From NCBI GenBank assembly GCA_943735955.1, contig OX030957.1, positions 4,089,301 through 4,153,300 of the forward strand: DNA of 64,000 nt, written 5' to 3'. Shown here in pieces: positions 29,091-42,300 of the stretch. Origin of the DNA: Piscicola geometra. Taxonomy: Eukaryota > Annelida > Clitellata > Hirudinida > Piscicolidae. Numbering within the stretch: the stretch's first letter is position 1; the number at the start of each line of letters is the position of its first letter. Below the pieces are notes generated by a model. The model worked only from the letters and a program-made list of their open reading frames with translations, was not told the DNA's origin and did no database searches. The position numbers and the translations under genes were made by a program.

Positions 29091-31687
29091 TTAATTGCGG
29101 GAAGAACAGCTGGCAGACTTGCTGGGTGGTCTCAGTCTCGAGAGGCCTGCAACTGTTGGTTTGCGAATCTGCCTGTTTGGTGTGTTGTTGCTAGTGTTAT
29201 TGTTGTTGTTGCTAGTGTTGTTGTTGTTGTTGTTGGTGGGGTTGTTGTAGTAGTTGTTGCTTTCATTCTGTGGTTCAGTGCGAACGAGATCGTGAGAGAA
29301 TTCATCGTTGATCTTGTCGCTGCTGTTGCACTGTTTGGTTTCGCTCTCGACACTCATGGAACTTAAGCTGTTGCTGTTGCTATTGTGGTTGCTGTTGTGG
29401 TTGCTGTTGTTGCTAGCGTTGCTGTTCTGAGAGCCAAAGTTCTTGATGTTGTGTTCTGAACCGGAGTGCATGTTGTTCTTGGACGCCATTCGGCCGCTAG
29501 TGCCGCCACCCATCAGCTGTGTGGGTGGATAAGGGTGTTGGATGGAGGATGAGAGATGGTGAAATGGTGGTGAGAGATGGTGAGATGGTGGTGAGAGATG
29601 GTGAGATGGTTGCGAAAAGTGATTGGGAGTGTTGAGGAGTGGTTGGGAGTGGTGAGGAGTGGTTGGGAGTGTTGAGGAGTGGTTGGGAGTGGTGAGGAGT
29701 GGTTGGGAGTGGTGAGGAGTGGTTGGGAGTGGTGAGGAGTGGTTGGGAGTGGTGAGGAGTGGTTGGGAGTGGTGAGGAGTGGTTGGGAGTGGTGAGGAGT
29801 GGTTGGGAGTGGTGAGGAGAGGTTGGGAGTGGCTGAAAGCAGTGAGGAGAAGAAGGGAATGTCAGATAGATGTGAAGTTGCAATAAATAGTTGCATCATC
29901 ATCATCATCATCATCACCATGACTCACCTGCAGGCGTGATGGAGACTGGAAGGAAGAATTGAGTCGAAGGCTCGAAGTCCTCGGGATGGAGGTCCTTGCA
30001 ACAGTGTTGTTGTTGTTGTAGTTGTTGTTGTTGGGTGTTGTACGCGAAGCTAGCATCGCAGCAGTGGGTGTAGTGGTGCGTAGAAGTGTGCTCGCGTTGA
30101 CGGACGACTTCTGAGGCGTTCTCGTTTGATCCTTGGCGCTTTTGGGAGTTCGCAGGAAAGATGGAGTTGTGGAGCGTGGTGGGATGAGAGAGCGCGTGTT
30201 GTTGGGCGTGTTGTTGCTGTTGTTGTTGTTGTTGGCGTATTTAGCGTTGTTGTGCGGGGATTTCGGTGAGGGTGAGGTCAACTTGCGTGGTGAAATCATC
30301 GCGGATGGTTTGCCGAGGGATTGTTTGGGTGTTGTTTGTTGCTTTGAAGGGGTGGTGTTGTTGCAGGACGGTCTGGTTAGTTGTTGTCGTTGTTGTTGTG
30401 GAGGGAGGGCAACGCCTAGGGGGTTGTTTTTATGTTGTTGTTGTTGTTAATGGTGTTGTTGTTGATGGTGAAGTTGGTGATGTTTTTATAGTTAATCATT
30501 TAATTCAATCACACCAACCTGCACGCCTCTTCACTACTGTGTTCATGTCAGGAATTTTGAAGTTATTATTATTATTGTTGTGATTATTGTTGTTGTTTTT
30601 GTTACTATTGCTATTTAGGCCGTAGTTATGATAATCGCTTCCTTGCAACTCATGCCAATTCTCTGAGTAATCTCTATCCTTATTATTGCTGTTAGTATTT
30701 TTATTACTATTATGTTCATTGTTGTTATTGATGTTGTTTGCCTCCAAGTCAGGGTCACTACTACAGCTGTGGTAGTTGCTGTTGCTATGGCAACTGCTGT
30801 TGGCGGCACTGTTGCTGTTGCTGTTGTTGTTGTTATTTTTGTTAATGAATAATTTCTTGATGGGTGTCCCTCCATTACTGCTACATCGATAGGTGTTCGA
30901 ATTAGTTTTAGTATTTTTAATGTTATTGTTGTTTATGTGTTGTGCGTGGAAGAGGGATGAGGAGGAAGAGGAGGAGGAGGAGTATTTGAGACGGTCGGTC
31001 GATCTGGAGAGAGCTCCGTCCTGCTTCACCATCTCCCGGAGGTCTGATGGTGGTGGTGATGGTGGTGGTGGTTGGGATGGTGGTGGTGATGATGGTGGTG
31101 GTGGTGGTTGGGATGGTGGTGGTGATGATGGTGGTTGGGATGGTGGTGGTTGGAGTGATGGTGGTTGGAGTGATGGTGGTTGGAGTGATGGTGGTTGGAG
31201 TGATGGTGGTTGGAGTGATGGTGGTGGTGATGATGGCGATGGTGAATGCATGGGTGAATGAATTGACGAATGAATGGGTGAATGGATTTGGCGGATGGAT
31301 CAGTTCAGTGAAAATGCATGGATTAAAGGAAAGACAAAGGAATGGATGGACGAATGAATGGATGATAGTGAATAAATGAAAATAGAGATGCATGCATGAA
31401 TGGATTGGAAGACAGACAGAGGCAGATCAAAAGAAGCTTGTAATATTTAAAAATAAAACAGTCACAAGATAAAGTTCAATAATATTTACATAGAACAGAT
31501 AAAGTTTTAAAAAATATTTTTAAAAAACAGATAAAGTTTAAAATATGTAAAAATAAAAGATAAAGTTTTAAAATATTTGAAAAGAGCAGATATTTCTATG
31601 GAATGATGTTACAAGTTCGTAAAAAATAAGTAGGTTACATGAGTGTGTGTCTGAACGTGTGTGTTTGTGTGTGTGTGTGTGTGCTTG

Positions 31688-31767
<80 letters not shown>

Positions 31768-34700
31768 TTCAGTGTGCAGTTGTGATTGCTCTCTCAAGGC
31801 GATCATGTTTTCGCAAGTGCTACAATGTTGTTCATATGGAACATCATCTTCACCATCATCATCATCACTATCATCATCACTATCATCTTCCCCATCATCA
31901 TCAGCACCAACACCATCATCATCAGCACCAACAGCATCATCAACACCACCACTATCATCATCAGCACCACCACCATCATCATCAACACCACCACCACAAT
32001 CATCATGATGTTCACAATCATCATGTTCATCATCTTCGTCATCATGTGGGTTTGAGATAAATGCGACTGATCAAGGATTTAACAACAGCGTGTAATTGCA
32101 TGCAAATGAAGAGGATAGATCCTTTGGGAGAGGATAATATAGGAAGGATAATATTAAATATTCATAAAATATCATTTAACAATAATAATACTTCATACAA
32201 TGATGTTTAATTATATTTAAAATATAAATTCCTACAATTATATTTAATTTCATTTAAATTACATTCACATAAAATGATATTTGTTATGAAACCGAATTAC
32301 GAATGGCTGACGCAAGAGGCGAGAGGGGAGGTATTCAAGGAGTGCAAGAAACCATGCAGTCTTTGGTGGTGTCAGAGAGCGAGGTGTGAGTGAGGGTGGG
32401 TTGATGGAGTTTGGTGTGAGTGAGGGTGGGTTGATGGAGTTTGGTGTGAGTGAGGGTGGGTTGATGGAGTTTGGTGTGAGTGAGGGTGGGTTGATGGAGT
32501 TTGGTGTGAGTGAGGGTGGGTTGATGGAGTTTGGTGTGAGTGAGGGTGGGTTGATGGAGTTTGGTGTGAGTGAGGGTGGGTTGATGGAGTTTGGTGTGAG
32601 TGAGGGTGGGTTGATGGAGTTTGGTGTGAGTGAGGGTGGGTTGATGGAGTTTGGTGTGAGTGAGGGTGGGTTGATGGAGTTTGGTGTGAGTGAGGGTGGG
32701 TTGATGGAGTTTGGTGTGAGTGAGGATGGGTTGATGGAGTTTGGTGTGAGTGAGGGTGGGTTGATGGAGTTTGGTGTGAGTGAGGGTGGGTTGATGGAGT
32801 TTGGTGTGAGTGAGGGTGGGTTGATGGAGTTTGGTGTGAGTGAGGGTGGGTTGATGGAGTTTGGTGTGAGTGAGGGTGGGTTGATGGAGTTTGGTGTGAG
32901 TGAGGGTGGGTTGATGGAGTTTGGTGTGAGTGAGGGTGGGTTGATGGAGTTTGGTGTGAGTGAGGGTGGATTAATGGAGTTTGGTGTGAGTGAGGGTGGG
33001 TTGATGGAGTTTGGTGTGAGTGAGGGTGGGTTGATGGAGTTTGATGTGAGTGAGGGTGGGTTGATGGAGTTTGGTGTGAGTGAGGGTGGGTTGATGGAGT
33101 TTGGTGTGAGTGAGGGTGGGTTGTTGGAGTTTGGTGTGAGTGAGGGTGGGTTGATGGAGTTTGGTGTGAGTGAGGGTGGGTTGATGGAGTTTGGTGTGAG
33201 TGAGGGTGGGTTGATGGAGTTTGGTGTGAGTGAGGGTGGGTTGATGGAGTTTGGTGTGAGTGAGGGTGATGTGAGTGAGGGTGGGTTGATGGAGTTTGGT
33301 GTGAGTGAGGGTGATGTGAGTGAGGGTGGGTTGATGGAGTTTGGTGTTAGTGAGGGTGATGTGAGTGAGGGTGGGTTGATGGAGTTTGGTGTGAGTGAGG
33401 GTGGGTTGATGGAGTTTGGTGTGAGTGAGGGTGGGTTGATGAAGTTTGGTGTTAGTGAGGGTGATGTGAGTGAGGGTGGGTTGATGGAGTTTGGTGTGAG
33501 TGAGGGTGGGTTGATGGAGTTTGATGTGAGTGAGGGTGGGTTGATGGAGTTTGGTGTGAGTGAGGGTGGGTTGATGGAGTTTGGTGTGAGTGAGGGTGGG
33601 TTGTTGGAGTTTGGTGTGAGTGAGGGTGGGTTGATGGAGTTTGGTGTGAGTGAGGGTGGGTTGTTGGAGTTTGGTGTGAGTGAGGGTGGGTTGATGGAGT
33701 TTGGTGTGAGTGAGGGTGGGTTGATGGAGTTTGGTGTGAGTGAGGGTGGGTTGATGGAGTTTGGTGTGTTGAGAGAGGGTGGGTTGATGGAGTTTGGTGT
33801 GAGTGAGGGTGGGTTGATGGAGTTTGGTGTGAGTGAGGGTGGGTTGATGGAGTTTGATGTGAGTGAGGGTGGGTTGATGGAGTTTGGTGTGAGTGAGGGT
33901 GGGTTGATGGAGTTTGGTGTGAGTGAGGGTGGTTTGATGGAGTTTGGTGTGAGTGAGGGTGGGTTGATGGAGTTTGGTGTGAGTGAGGGTGGGTTGATGG
34001 AGTTTGGTGTGAGTGAGGGTGGGTTGATGGAGTTTGGTGTGAGTGAGGGTGGGTTGATGGAGTTTGGTGTGAGTGAGGGTGGGTTGATGGAGTTTGGTGT
34101 GAGTGAGGGTGGGTTGATGGAGTTTGGTGTGAGTGAGGGTGGGTTGATGGAGTTTGGTGTGAGTGAGGGTGGGTTGATGGAGTTTGGTGTGAGTGAGGGT
34201 GGGTTGATGGAGTTTGGTGTGTTCAGAGAGGGTGGGTTGATGGAGTTTGGTGTGAGTGAGGGTGGGTTGATGGAGTTTGGTGTGAGTGAGGGTGGGTTGA
34301 TGGAGTTTGATGTGAGTGAGGGTGGGTTGATGGAGTTTGGTGTGAGTGAGGGTGGGTTGATGGAGTTTGGTGTGAGTGAGGGTGGGTTGATGGAGTTTGG
34401 TGTGAGTGAGGGTGGGTTGATGGAGTTTGGTGTGTTGAGAAAGGGTGTGTTGATGGAGTTTATTGTGAGTAAGGGTGGGTTGATGGAGTTTGGTGTGAGT
34501 GAGGATGGGTTGATGGAGTTTGGTGTGAGTGAGGGTGGGTTGATGGAGTTTGGTGTGAGTGAGGGTGGGTTGATGGAGTTTGGTGTGAGTGAGGGTGGGT
34601 TGATGGAGTTTGGTGTGAGTGAGGGTGGGTTGATGGAGTTTGGTGTGAGTGAGGGTGGGTTGATGGAGTTTGGTGTGAGTGAGGGTGGGTTGATGGAGTT

Positions 34701-35144
34701 TGGTGTGAGTGAGGGTGGGTTGATGGAGTTTGGTGTGAGTGAGGGTGGGTTGATGGAGTTTGGTGTGAGTGAGGATGGGTTGAGAGAGAGTTGTAAAGGA
34801 GAGAGGGTGATGTGACTGAGAAAGGTGTGAGTGAAGAAAGGTTGAAGAAGGTGGGTGATTAAGACACGCATATGTATGAGGTCAAAAATAATCTGACTTA
34901 TTCTTGAGCCCATCATCATATGGCAATAATAAAGATAATGATGATGATGATGATGACGGCAGCAATGATGGAGATACTTTATTAACTAGTCTTGAGTACA
35001 TTACTCATTTTCCATCTTTATCATCATCATCACAATCATCATCCTTATTATCATCACTATCATCATCTCACTCCTCCATTCTTGGCTAATTTGTTGAACT
35101 ATTTCCTCAGCCCCTTTTGATCTTCATTTACTGCTATTTTGCTC

Positions 35145-35206
<62 letters not shown>

Positions 35207-37245
35207 GATGTGTTATGAATACCCTCAAATTCCTCACATTTTTCTGTGCATACAAATAACTGAATATATTAACATTAGATTTGATGAGTGAATGGATAAC
35301 TGAAGGAATGACTGAAGGAACCAGTGAAGGAACAAGTGAATGGATGAGTGAAGTAATAAGTGAATGGATGAATGAAGTAATAAGTGAATGGATAAATGGA
35401 ATAATGAGTAAATAAATGAGTGAAGAAAGTAGTGAAGGAATGAGGGAACAAATGAGTGAAGGAATGAGTGAAGGAATGAATGGATGAGTGAATGAAGGAA
35501 TGAGTGAAGGAATGAATGAAGGAATGGATGAGTGAATGAAGGAATGAGTGAAGGAATGTATGAAGGAATGGATGAGTGAATGAAGGAATGGATGAGTGAA
35601 TGAAGGAATGGATGAGTGAATAAAGGAATGAATGAGTGAGTGAAAATGAAGGAGGTACTCACGGTCAGCTTGCAGCTTGGCGACGTTTTGGACGTCGGTG
35701 ATGGTGTTGAGTTTGTGGTTGTGCGAGTCGGTCCTGCTGAGGGTTGCGAAGATCGCTTGTGATTGGTTGCTCGAACCCAAGTGGTCTTCCTCTGATTTGC
35801 TGATCTCTTTCCTGCTCAGTTGAGCACCAGCCAATAGAATCGCGTTATTTAAATTCTCTTGATTTTGATTGGTTGGTGGAGTTTCAATGACGCATAGTAC
35901 GTCATCGAATGATTTGTTGAGCTTGTTGTTGTTGTTGGTGGTGGTTTTAGTGAGATCTGCCTTGATGTTTTTGTTGTGTGTGTTGTTGGGACTTTTAAAA
36001 GCGATTTTATTTTCAACGCTGTTGTTGTTATTTTTGTTGAAAGCATAATCGTGGACATTGACTGTAGTGGTGTTGATGGCATTGTCATTTTGTAATTTGT
36101 TCACTTTGTATGTCTTGTAAATGTCTGCTTTTTTGTTGCCTATCTGGATACAATCAACCTTACCCTTATTTCCATCATTATCATCACCACCATCCTCATC
36201 ATCATCATCATCATCATACTCAAATATATTCCTATTCAGACCAACAACATCACTATCATCACAACTTTCCATAAAAGCCCCCTTCCCATTTGAGTTTGCA
36301 GACGTGTTATTGAGAAAACTATTACTGAAGAAACCATTCGAATTTTCATTTTTGATGCTCCTAATTTTTGAATTTTCTTTTACATACACATCACTGCACT
36401 TGATTGCGAGTTCACTTTTTCCTTGGCTCGTGTACAAGAAGCCGTTCTTTCTGGCACTCACTTCCTTCATGTTCTCAATTCTTGAGTTTAATGATGACTG
36501 CCTTGGTGTGGCTAGTGATGGGGCACATGATGATAGTGGCGATGATGGTACAAGTGGTGATGTTGATGATGCCGATATGAATGGTGATGATGATGATGCT
36601 GATACAAGTGGTGATGATGATGCTGACGCAAATGGCGATGATGATGATGATGAGATGCTGGGTGATTTTGAATGGGCACTTGGGTATGCATTGGAGTTTG
36701 TATTGCGGCCCGCACCATACGAATTCTGAGCAGGAAACTCCTTACTGGCCAAACCACTGGAGGTTTTATCCTTCTTGAAGACCCAAGCTTCCACATCAAA
36801 GTTCTCATTGCAGTCTTCTTTCGTGCCCAGCAACCTTCAAATTGGAAAAAACATTGCGATTATTATTTTTATTATAAAAATTAAAAATAGTATTACAGCA
36901 TTTGAATTGAAACAAATTTATTCACCATTAAACATCGATAAAACTTTAATCATTAAATTCTTTAAAAGTAAACTCAAACCACGAATCGCTGTAGGTTTCA
37001 ACATCGACCAACTGCAGCGTATCCAGGAGGCTGTCGTCTACCTCCATTGCCCTGGCGTTGCCCGTCAGGGATGCAGGACACTGTTCGTCTTCAATTTGCT
37101 GAGTATCTCCAAATAGTGATGAAATCATCTCTGAATTAACATTTTCATTTTCTTTGTTTGATAAAAGTAATTCTCTTTCAAGCGCACTTTCAAACTTTGT
37201 GATTAAACACGGTTTTTGAGGAATTGAAATACTTTTTTCTGACAT
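29091..37245 (-). CDS. SLAIN: SLAIN-family microtubule plus-end protein
   Basis: Five exons, phases all consistent, about 960 residues: 36974-37245, 35663-36834, 30519-31043, 29928-30415, 29091-29516. The diagnostic segment spans the exon 2/3 junction. KLNTITDVQNVAKLQAD joins HLREMVKQDGALSRS, which parallels the KLNDVTDVQ-LARMQEESLRQEY core I recall from vertebrate SLAIN2. An acidic segment ending VETYSDSWFELLG near residue 90 parallels the SLAIN region before its SWLYSSPKK motif. The C-terminal third is Ser/Pro/Thr/Arg-rich with RTPKSAKDQTRTPQK, SIPRTSSLRLNSS and AGLSRLRPPSKSAS, like the basic tail that binds CLIP/EB partners. SLAINs recruit ch-TOG to growing microtubule ends. The protein is longer than vertebrate SLAINs because of Asn and Ser runs. 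Intron 31044-35662 holds a 2.4-kb minisatellite. Confidence 0.75.
29556..29832. repeat. 20-bp minisatellite (GGTTGGGAGTGGTGAGGAGT)
   Basis: About ten copies plus shorter relatives fill the SLAIN intron 29517-29927. In gene sense it reads ACTCCTCACCACTCCCAACC, a pyrimidine-rich tract upstream of the acceptor of the last exon. Confidence 0.92.
31046..31235. repeat. GGTGGTGAT / GGTTGGAGTGATG repeats
   Basis: Abuts the acceptor of SLAIN exon 30519-31043. In gene sense it is CACC/ATC-rich and ends CCACCATCAG, so the splice acceptor is the terminal repeat unit. Confidence 0.88.
31640..32010. repeat. (GT)n followed by ATC/CAC triplets
   Basis: 31650-31765 is a GT tract with a few interruptions and 31845-32010 is an ATC/ACC triplet tract, both inside SLAIN intron 31044-35662. 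Open frames of Cys-Val or His runs here are spurious. Confidence 0.9.
32382..34790. repeat. 30-bp minisatellite, about 80 copies
   Basis: Head-to-tail units containing TTGATGGAGTTTGGTGTGAG and TGAGGGTGGG occupy 2.4 kb of SLAIN intron 31044-35662. Variant units (TTTGATGTG, TTGTTGGAG, a 12-bp partial GATGTGAGTGAG, and GTGTTGAGAGAGG) recur at regular distances, showing block duplications. Because 30 is a multiple of 3 both strands stay open for over 800 codons. That is a property of the repeat, not evidence of a gene. Confidence 0.97.
35140..35650. repeat. (GAT)n and GAATGAGTGAAG-type repeats
   Basis: 35144-35212 is (GAT)n, and 35285-35648 is a degenerate GAATGAGTGAAG tract. In SLAIN gene sense the latter is CTTCACTCATTC and begins directly after the GTGAGT donor of exon 35663-36834. 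Confidence 0.85.
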
Positions 37246-37698
37246 CCGAACGTATATATTTACTTCTTTTAAAAGTATAAATATTTCCGATTTAAAATCT
37301 TTTTTAAAATAATGTTGTTTTGTGATAAAAAAGCTGTTTCATCAGATTCTTTAAAAAACAACAGAATAAAACATTCTTCTGGATCATTAACTAAACATTA
37401 AAGGATGCATATCACGTAGGTTAAAAGTAGATTTTGCATTCCACTGAAAGTATACATTATTTTGCCTTTAAATGCTTTTTGTTCACCACATTTACTTGCA
37501 TCTATATAAAATTTTATCTAACAATTTCATTTATAATAATTAAAGAAAAAAAAAATTCATTTTATATTTTAATTACACTTCAAAACGAAAGTGAAAGTAG
37601 CAACTACATACTTCCACACAGACGTACAGACCAACAATATTTCTTCATATAAAAGCTAAATACACACACAATAAAGGTCGCATGCGTGCATGAAACTG
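37246..37698. promoter_or_regulatory. SLAIN upstream / MCMBP downstream gap
   Basis: A 453-bp AT-rich interval between the MCMBP stop (37699) and the SLAIN start (37245), both on the minus strand. It must hold the MCMBP 3' end and the SLAIN promoter. No specific element was assigned. Confidence 0.35.
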
Positions 37699-38512
37699 TC
37701 ACTTCCTGGCACTCAACTCCTTCACTATCTCCTTTGAGGTGTTCCAATGGGACTCCTCCAGCCTGCCACACCCCTCACTCAGCGACAGGTACCTGTGTCG
37801 TCATAATCATCATCATCGTCGCCATCATCACCATTATCATTACAGTCGCCACCACCACCATCCCTAACAACATGAATATTTAAAGTTGAAAGCAGGTTGC
37901 CTGGCCAAGGTCAAGAGATGGTGCATTTGCTCTGACGTCATGCCCTGCTCCCTCCTCCCACGCACAAACTCATCTTCCAGATACTTGAGAGAGTGAATGA
38001 ATAGATGAAGAAATGCAAAAACCAAACACACACACACACATTTACCCCACCCCTCCAACACAAACATACACGCACATACAAACACACACACGTACACACC
38101 TTTTGTACACCATCTGGTATGCTGAATACAACTTCTTGCGCGTACAAGAGATACCAACGCAGCTCCATCCACCACTCCTCACTCATCACCTTCTCCAGCA
38201 GCTCATACTGGTGTTGCCATGACGACGACGACGATGGTGATGATGTTGGAGATGATGATGATGATGATGGAGGTGGTGACGGCTTCAGCATGATGCTTAG
38301 GTCCGCCTGGGAAAGAGGGTTAGAAGAAATTGAATCCCTTTATTTATTATTTCTTTTTTTAATGATGAATCTTTTTTTTATCAATATGAGAAGACTAAAC
38401 TAGCAATACCTAATATAAGAATTATTACGATGATGACAAGCAAACACACACATAAACACCCCTCCTCCCCACACACACACAAGCCCCCTCCCCCATACAC
38501 ACACAACTCCCC

Positions 38513-38583
<71 letters not shown>

Positions 38584-38639
38584 CACCCCCCACAAAGACA
38601 CACACACGACCTCCCCCCCCCCCAAAACTCACACACACA

Positions 38640-38670
<31 letters not shown>

Positions 38671-39332
38671 CTTGAGAAGAGACTTGGCTTGTGAGATGAT
38701 GAGGAATCGTAGGTCGGTGTTGAAGGCAATCGTGTGGTAGTGGAAGTCGTAGTTGATTCGTTGCCACTGCAGTGCGTCAGACAGCGCCGCCAAGTTTCGA
38801 ATGCCTGAGTGGATGGGTGGGTGAGTGAGTGGATGGATGGATGGGTGGGTGAGTGAGTGGAAGGATGGATGGGTGAGTGAGTGGAAGGATGGGTGAGTGA
38901 GTGGATGGATGGATGGGTGGGTGAGTGAGTGGAAGGATGGATGGGTGGGTGAGTGAGTGGAAGGATGGATGGGTGAGTGAGTGGAAGGATGGATGGGTGA
39001 GTGAGTGGAAGGATGGATGGGTGGGTGAGTGAGTGGAAGGATGGATGGGTGAGTGGAATGGGAAAGGATGGACGGAAGGATGGATGGGTGGGTGAGTGAG
39101 TGAGTGGGATGGGGAAGGATGGGTGGGTGAGTGAGTGGATGAATGAATGATAGGGTAGAGAAAATGAAAAAATGTATGAATACAAAATGGATGGACGGAT
39201 AGAAGAAAGGATGAAATTTGAATTTAATAAAGGTGTTCGAGGATGGAAGAACTATTGTGAATTCGATAGCTCTGCAGCCTTCAGTGATGATGATGATGAT
39301 GGTGGATATTATGATGATAATGATGATGAAGG

Positions 39333-39376
<44 letters not shown>

Positions 39377-42300
39377 CATCCAACCAACCATCGTGCTCTA
39401 GCTTCCCAGGAAGCAACTTGTTTTCATCAATAATCAAGTGAGTGCCTAGTTTAAAAAGACGTGATTAAAAAATTAAATTAAAAAATGTATTACAAAAATG
39501 TGTATTATCATTATTAAAATTTAATTATTAAATAATAAAAATTATTTATGAAAATGAAAATTTTAATGAAAATTATTTATTAATCGTTTAATGAAAATTA
39601 TTTATTAATCGTTTAATGAAAATTATTTATTAATCGTTTAATGAAAATTATTTATTAATCGTTTAATGAAAATTATTTATTAATCGTTTAATGAAAATTA
39701 TTTATTAATCGTTTAATGAAAATTATTTATTAATCGTTTAATGAAAATTATTTATTAATCGTTTAATGAAAATTATTTATTAATCGTTTAATGAAAATTA
39801 TTTATTAATCGTTTAATGAAAATTATGTTTATTTTTATTATGGTCAAGGAGGTAGCGTGACCTTTGGAGAGTTGAAGAATGCCAGAGTTGAGGCGGTTGT
39901 GCGCATGGTCCTTGCGAGGAACCAATCTGGTGCAAGAGGTGATGAAGAAGATGGGGCTTGAATTAATCATCATAATCATAATCCTCACTATCCCATTATC
40001 CTCCTCACCATCCTCATCATCATCATAATCACCTCACCATCCTCATCATCATCAGCCAATTATCCTCATCATCATCATAATCCCCCAGTGATCCTCATCA
40101 TCATCATAATCACCCAATTATCCTCATTATTATCATCATCAGCACCCAATTATCCTCATTTTCATCATAATCACCCAATTATCCTCATCATCATCAGCAC
40201 CACCTGCACTTATTCATGTTTTCCAGACTCATATCGAAGACGTGGCACTGGGGTTGAGGTTAAAAGTAGTGACTACTACTCGAACATTCCATTATTATTA
40301 TTATCATTCTGTGTATATTATTATTTTTATTATTCATTGTCTAATTATTCTGTGTATATTATTATTTTTATTATTCATTGTCTAATTATTCTGTGTTTAT
40401 TAATATTTACTTTTAACTATTAATATTTCTCCTAATTACTATACACACAAATGATTTTATGTCAATCACCTTGGAAACGATTTTGTTGATGAAGTTGGTG
40501 AGGAGGAGGGTGTGGTGGAGGGAGGGTTGGGGGAAGTTGTAGAGGTTGATGGAAAGTTTGCCGAGTGGTGTTACGTCATGCCTGACGTATCTGTTAGTAG
40601 AAGGGATGTGCTTTTATTCAATCACACATACTTTAACACACACACGCAACCACCACATATAACAAATTCCCCCTTCCCCACCTCCCACACCAGCACAAAC
40701 AACAAACTCCCCCCTCCCACACACAGACACACAGACACACATACACGGAGGATAGGAGATGACAGAGCAGGCACAAGGCAGCAGTGTGGTCTCCGAGCAG
40801 CAGTGACGTCAGCATCGACAACAACCTCTCCCTGCACGCCTGCACCCTCAACGCCTGGTCCCCGCCCCCCACCACTGCCCATGTTGCACATACATACATA
40901 CATGTATGGATACACACATACACAGATACATACATACATACATACATACATAAACACACACAAACAAGCACACATCCACAACATCCCTGACATACAGAAT
41001 ACAGTGCACACCAACTTGGGATAATGGGAAGGGGTGGTTTGTGGATGAGGATGGCATGGATGCGTGGAACGTGCAGTGGGTGAGGTTCACTCATCCACGA
41101 CTCATCTTCTCCTCCATCAATCAGGGATGAGTGCAAGGTGATGACGCCAATCACCTCGATGACGTCATTTAGATGCAGGTCTGACTCGGTGTTGTACACC
41201 TGTTGTGTCCGAGTTGTACATGTGAATATAACTTTATATTTTTTGCATATTTATTACTGTACACTGTTATAAGTGTATATAATTTTATTATGTTGTATCA
41301 GTGTTGTGCGTGTGAAACTATCTATATAGAGTTTATATAACTTTATGTTTAGCATATTATGCGATTGTATACTGTGGCATATTATGTAATTATTATGCTG
41401 TTGTATATTATATAATTGTATTTTGTTTTATATTATATCAATTTATATTATTTTAGTTAATTTAAATATCAAAATACATAAAAAGTACACTACAAAAAAA
41501 ACGTGCACAAAGTGCACATATACAAACATGCAAAGATACACACATGCACGCATACATATAAGCACATATACAAACATGCGTACATACAAAGGAACACACA
41601 CCACCTTGACGATGGCAGGAATGTCCGTCTCTTGACAGAGGGGGAAGTTGTCTCTGTACTGGTCACCAGGATTGTCCTCTGGGATGGGTGGATGGATGGA
41701 GGGTATGAAAGAGTAAAGGATAGAGAGATGAAAGAGTTAACGAGAGAGGAGTGATGAGGGAGAGATGGAAGAGTGAAGGATTAAAAGATGAAGAAGTGAG
41801 AGAGAGGTGGGAGAGTGGTTGAAGACTTCAAGTTAAATAATGCAATCATGAAAGGAAAGAATGAAAACCTCTCTTATTATCCGTCTTCCGCTTCTTATCA
41901 ACCTTGCCAGTTCCATCAGCCCTTTCAACAGCATCATTATCACCACCACCCATCTCATGATCATCCTCACCAACACCACCCCTAACCATCTTATCATCAT
42001 CATCATCATCAGCACCACCCATCTCATCATCATCATCATCATCCATCTTCCTCTTATTGGAGGAGTGATGGGAATGACAGGGTCCATCAAACACTCCACA
42101 AAACCTCTTACTCGCCACGTGTTACGAGCCAGAGTCAAGGAGTCTCGTACAGTACTTTTGAGTGCCCTTAATGCTTTTGGCTGTGGCGTTTTAAATTATG
42201 ATGAAATTGTATTTTTTGGGAGCGGTTTGTTTGTGTTGGTAGATTTTTTTGTGTGGTTTGGATGGGTGAATTTATTTTTTTTAAATTACTAGCCAAATAT

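Noticed and set aside
32265..34919. Opposed frames of over 800 codons on both strands
   Set aside because: The 30-bp unit keeps every frame open; the region is an intron of SLAIN by phase-consistent exon joining.
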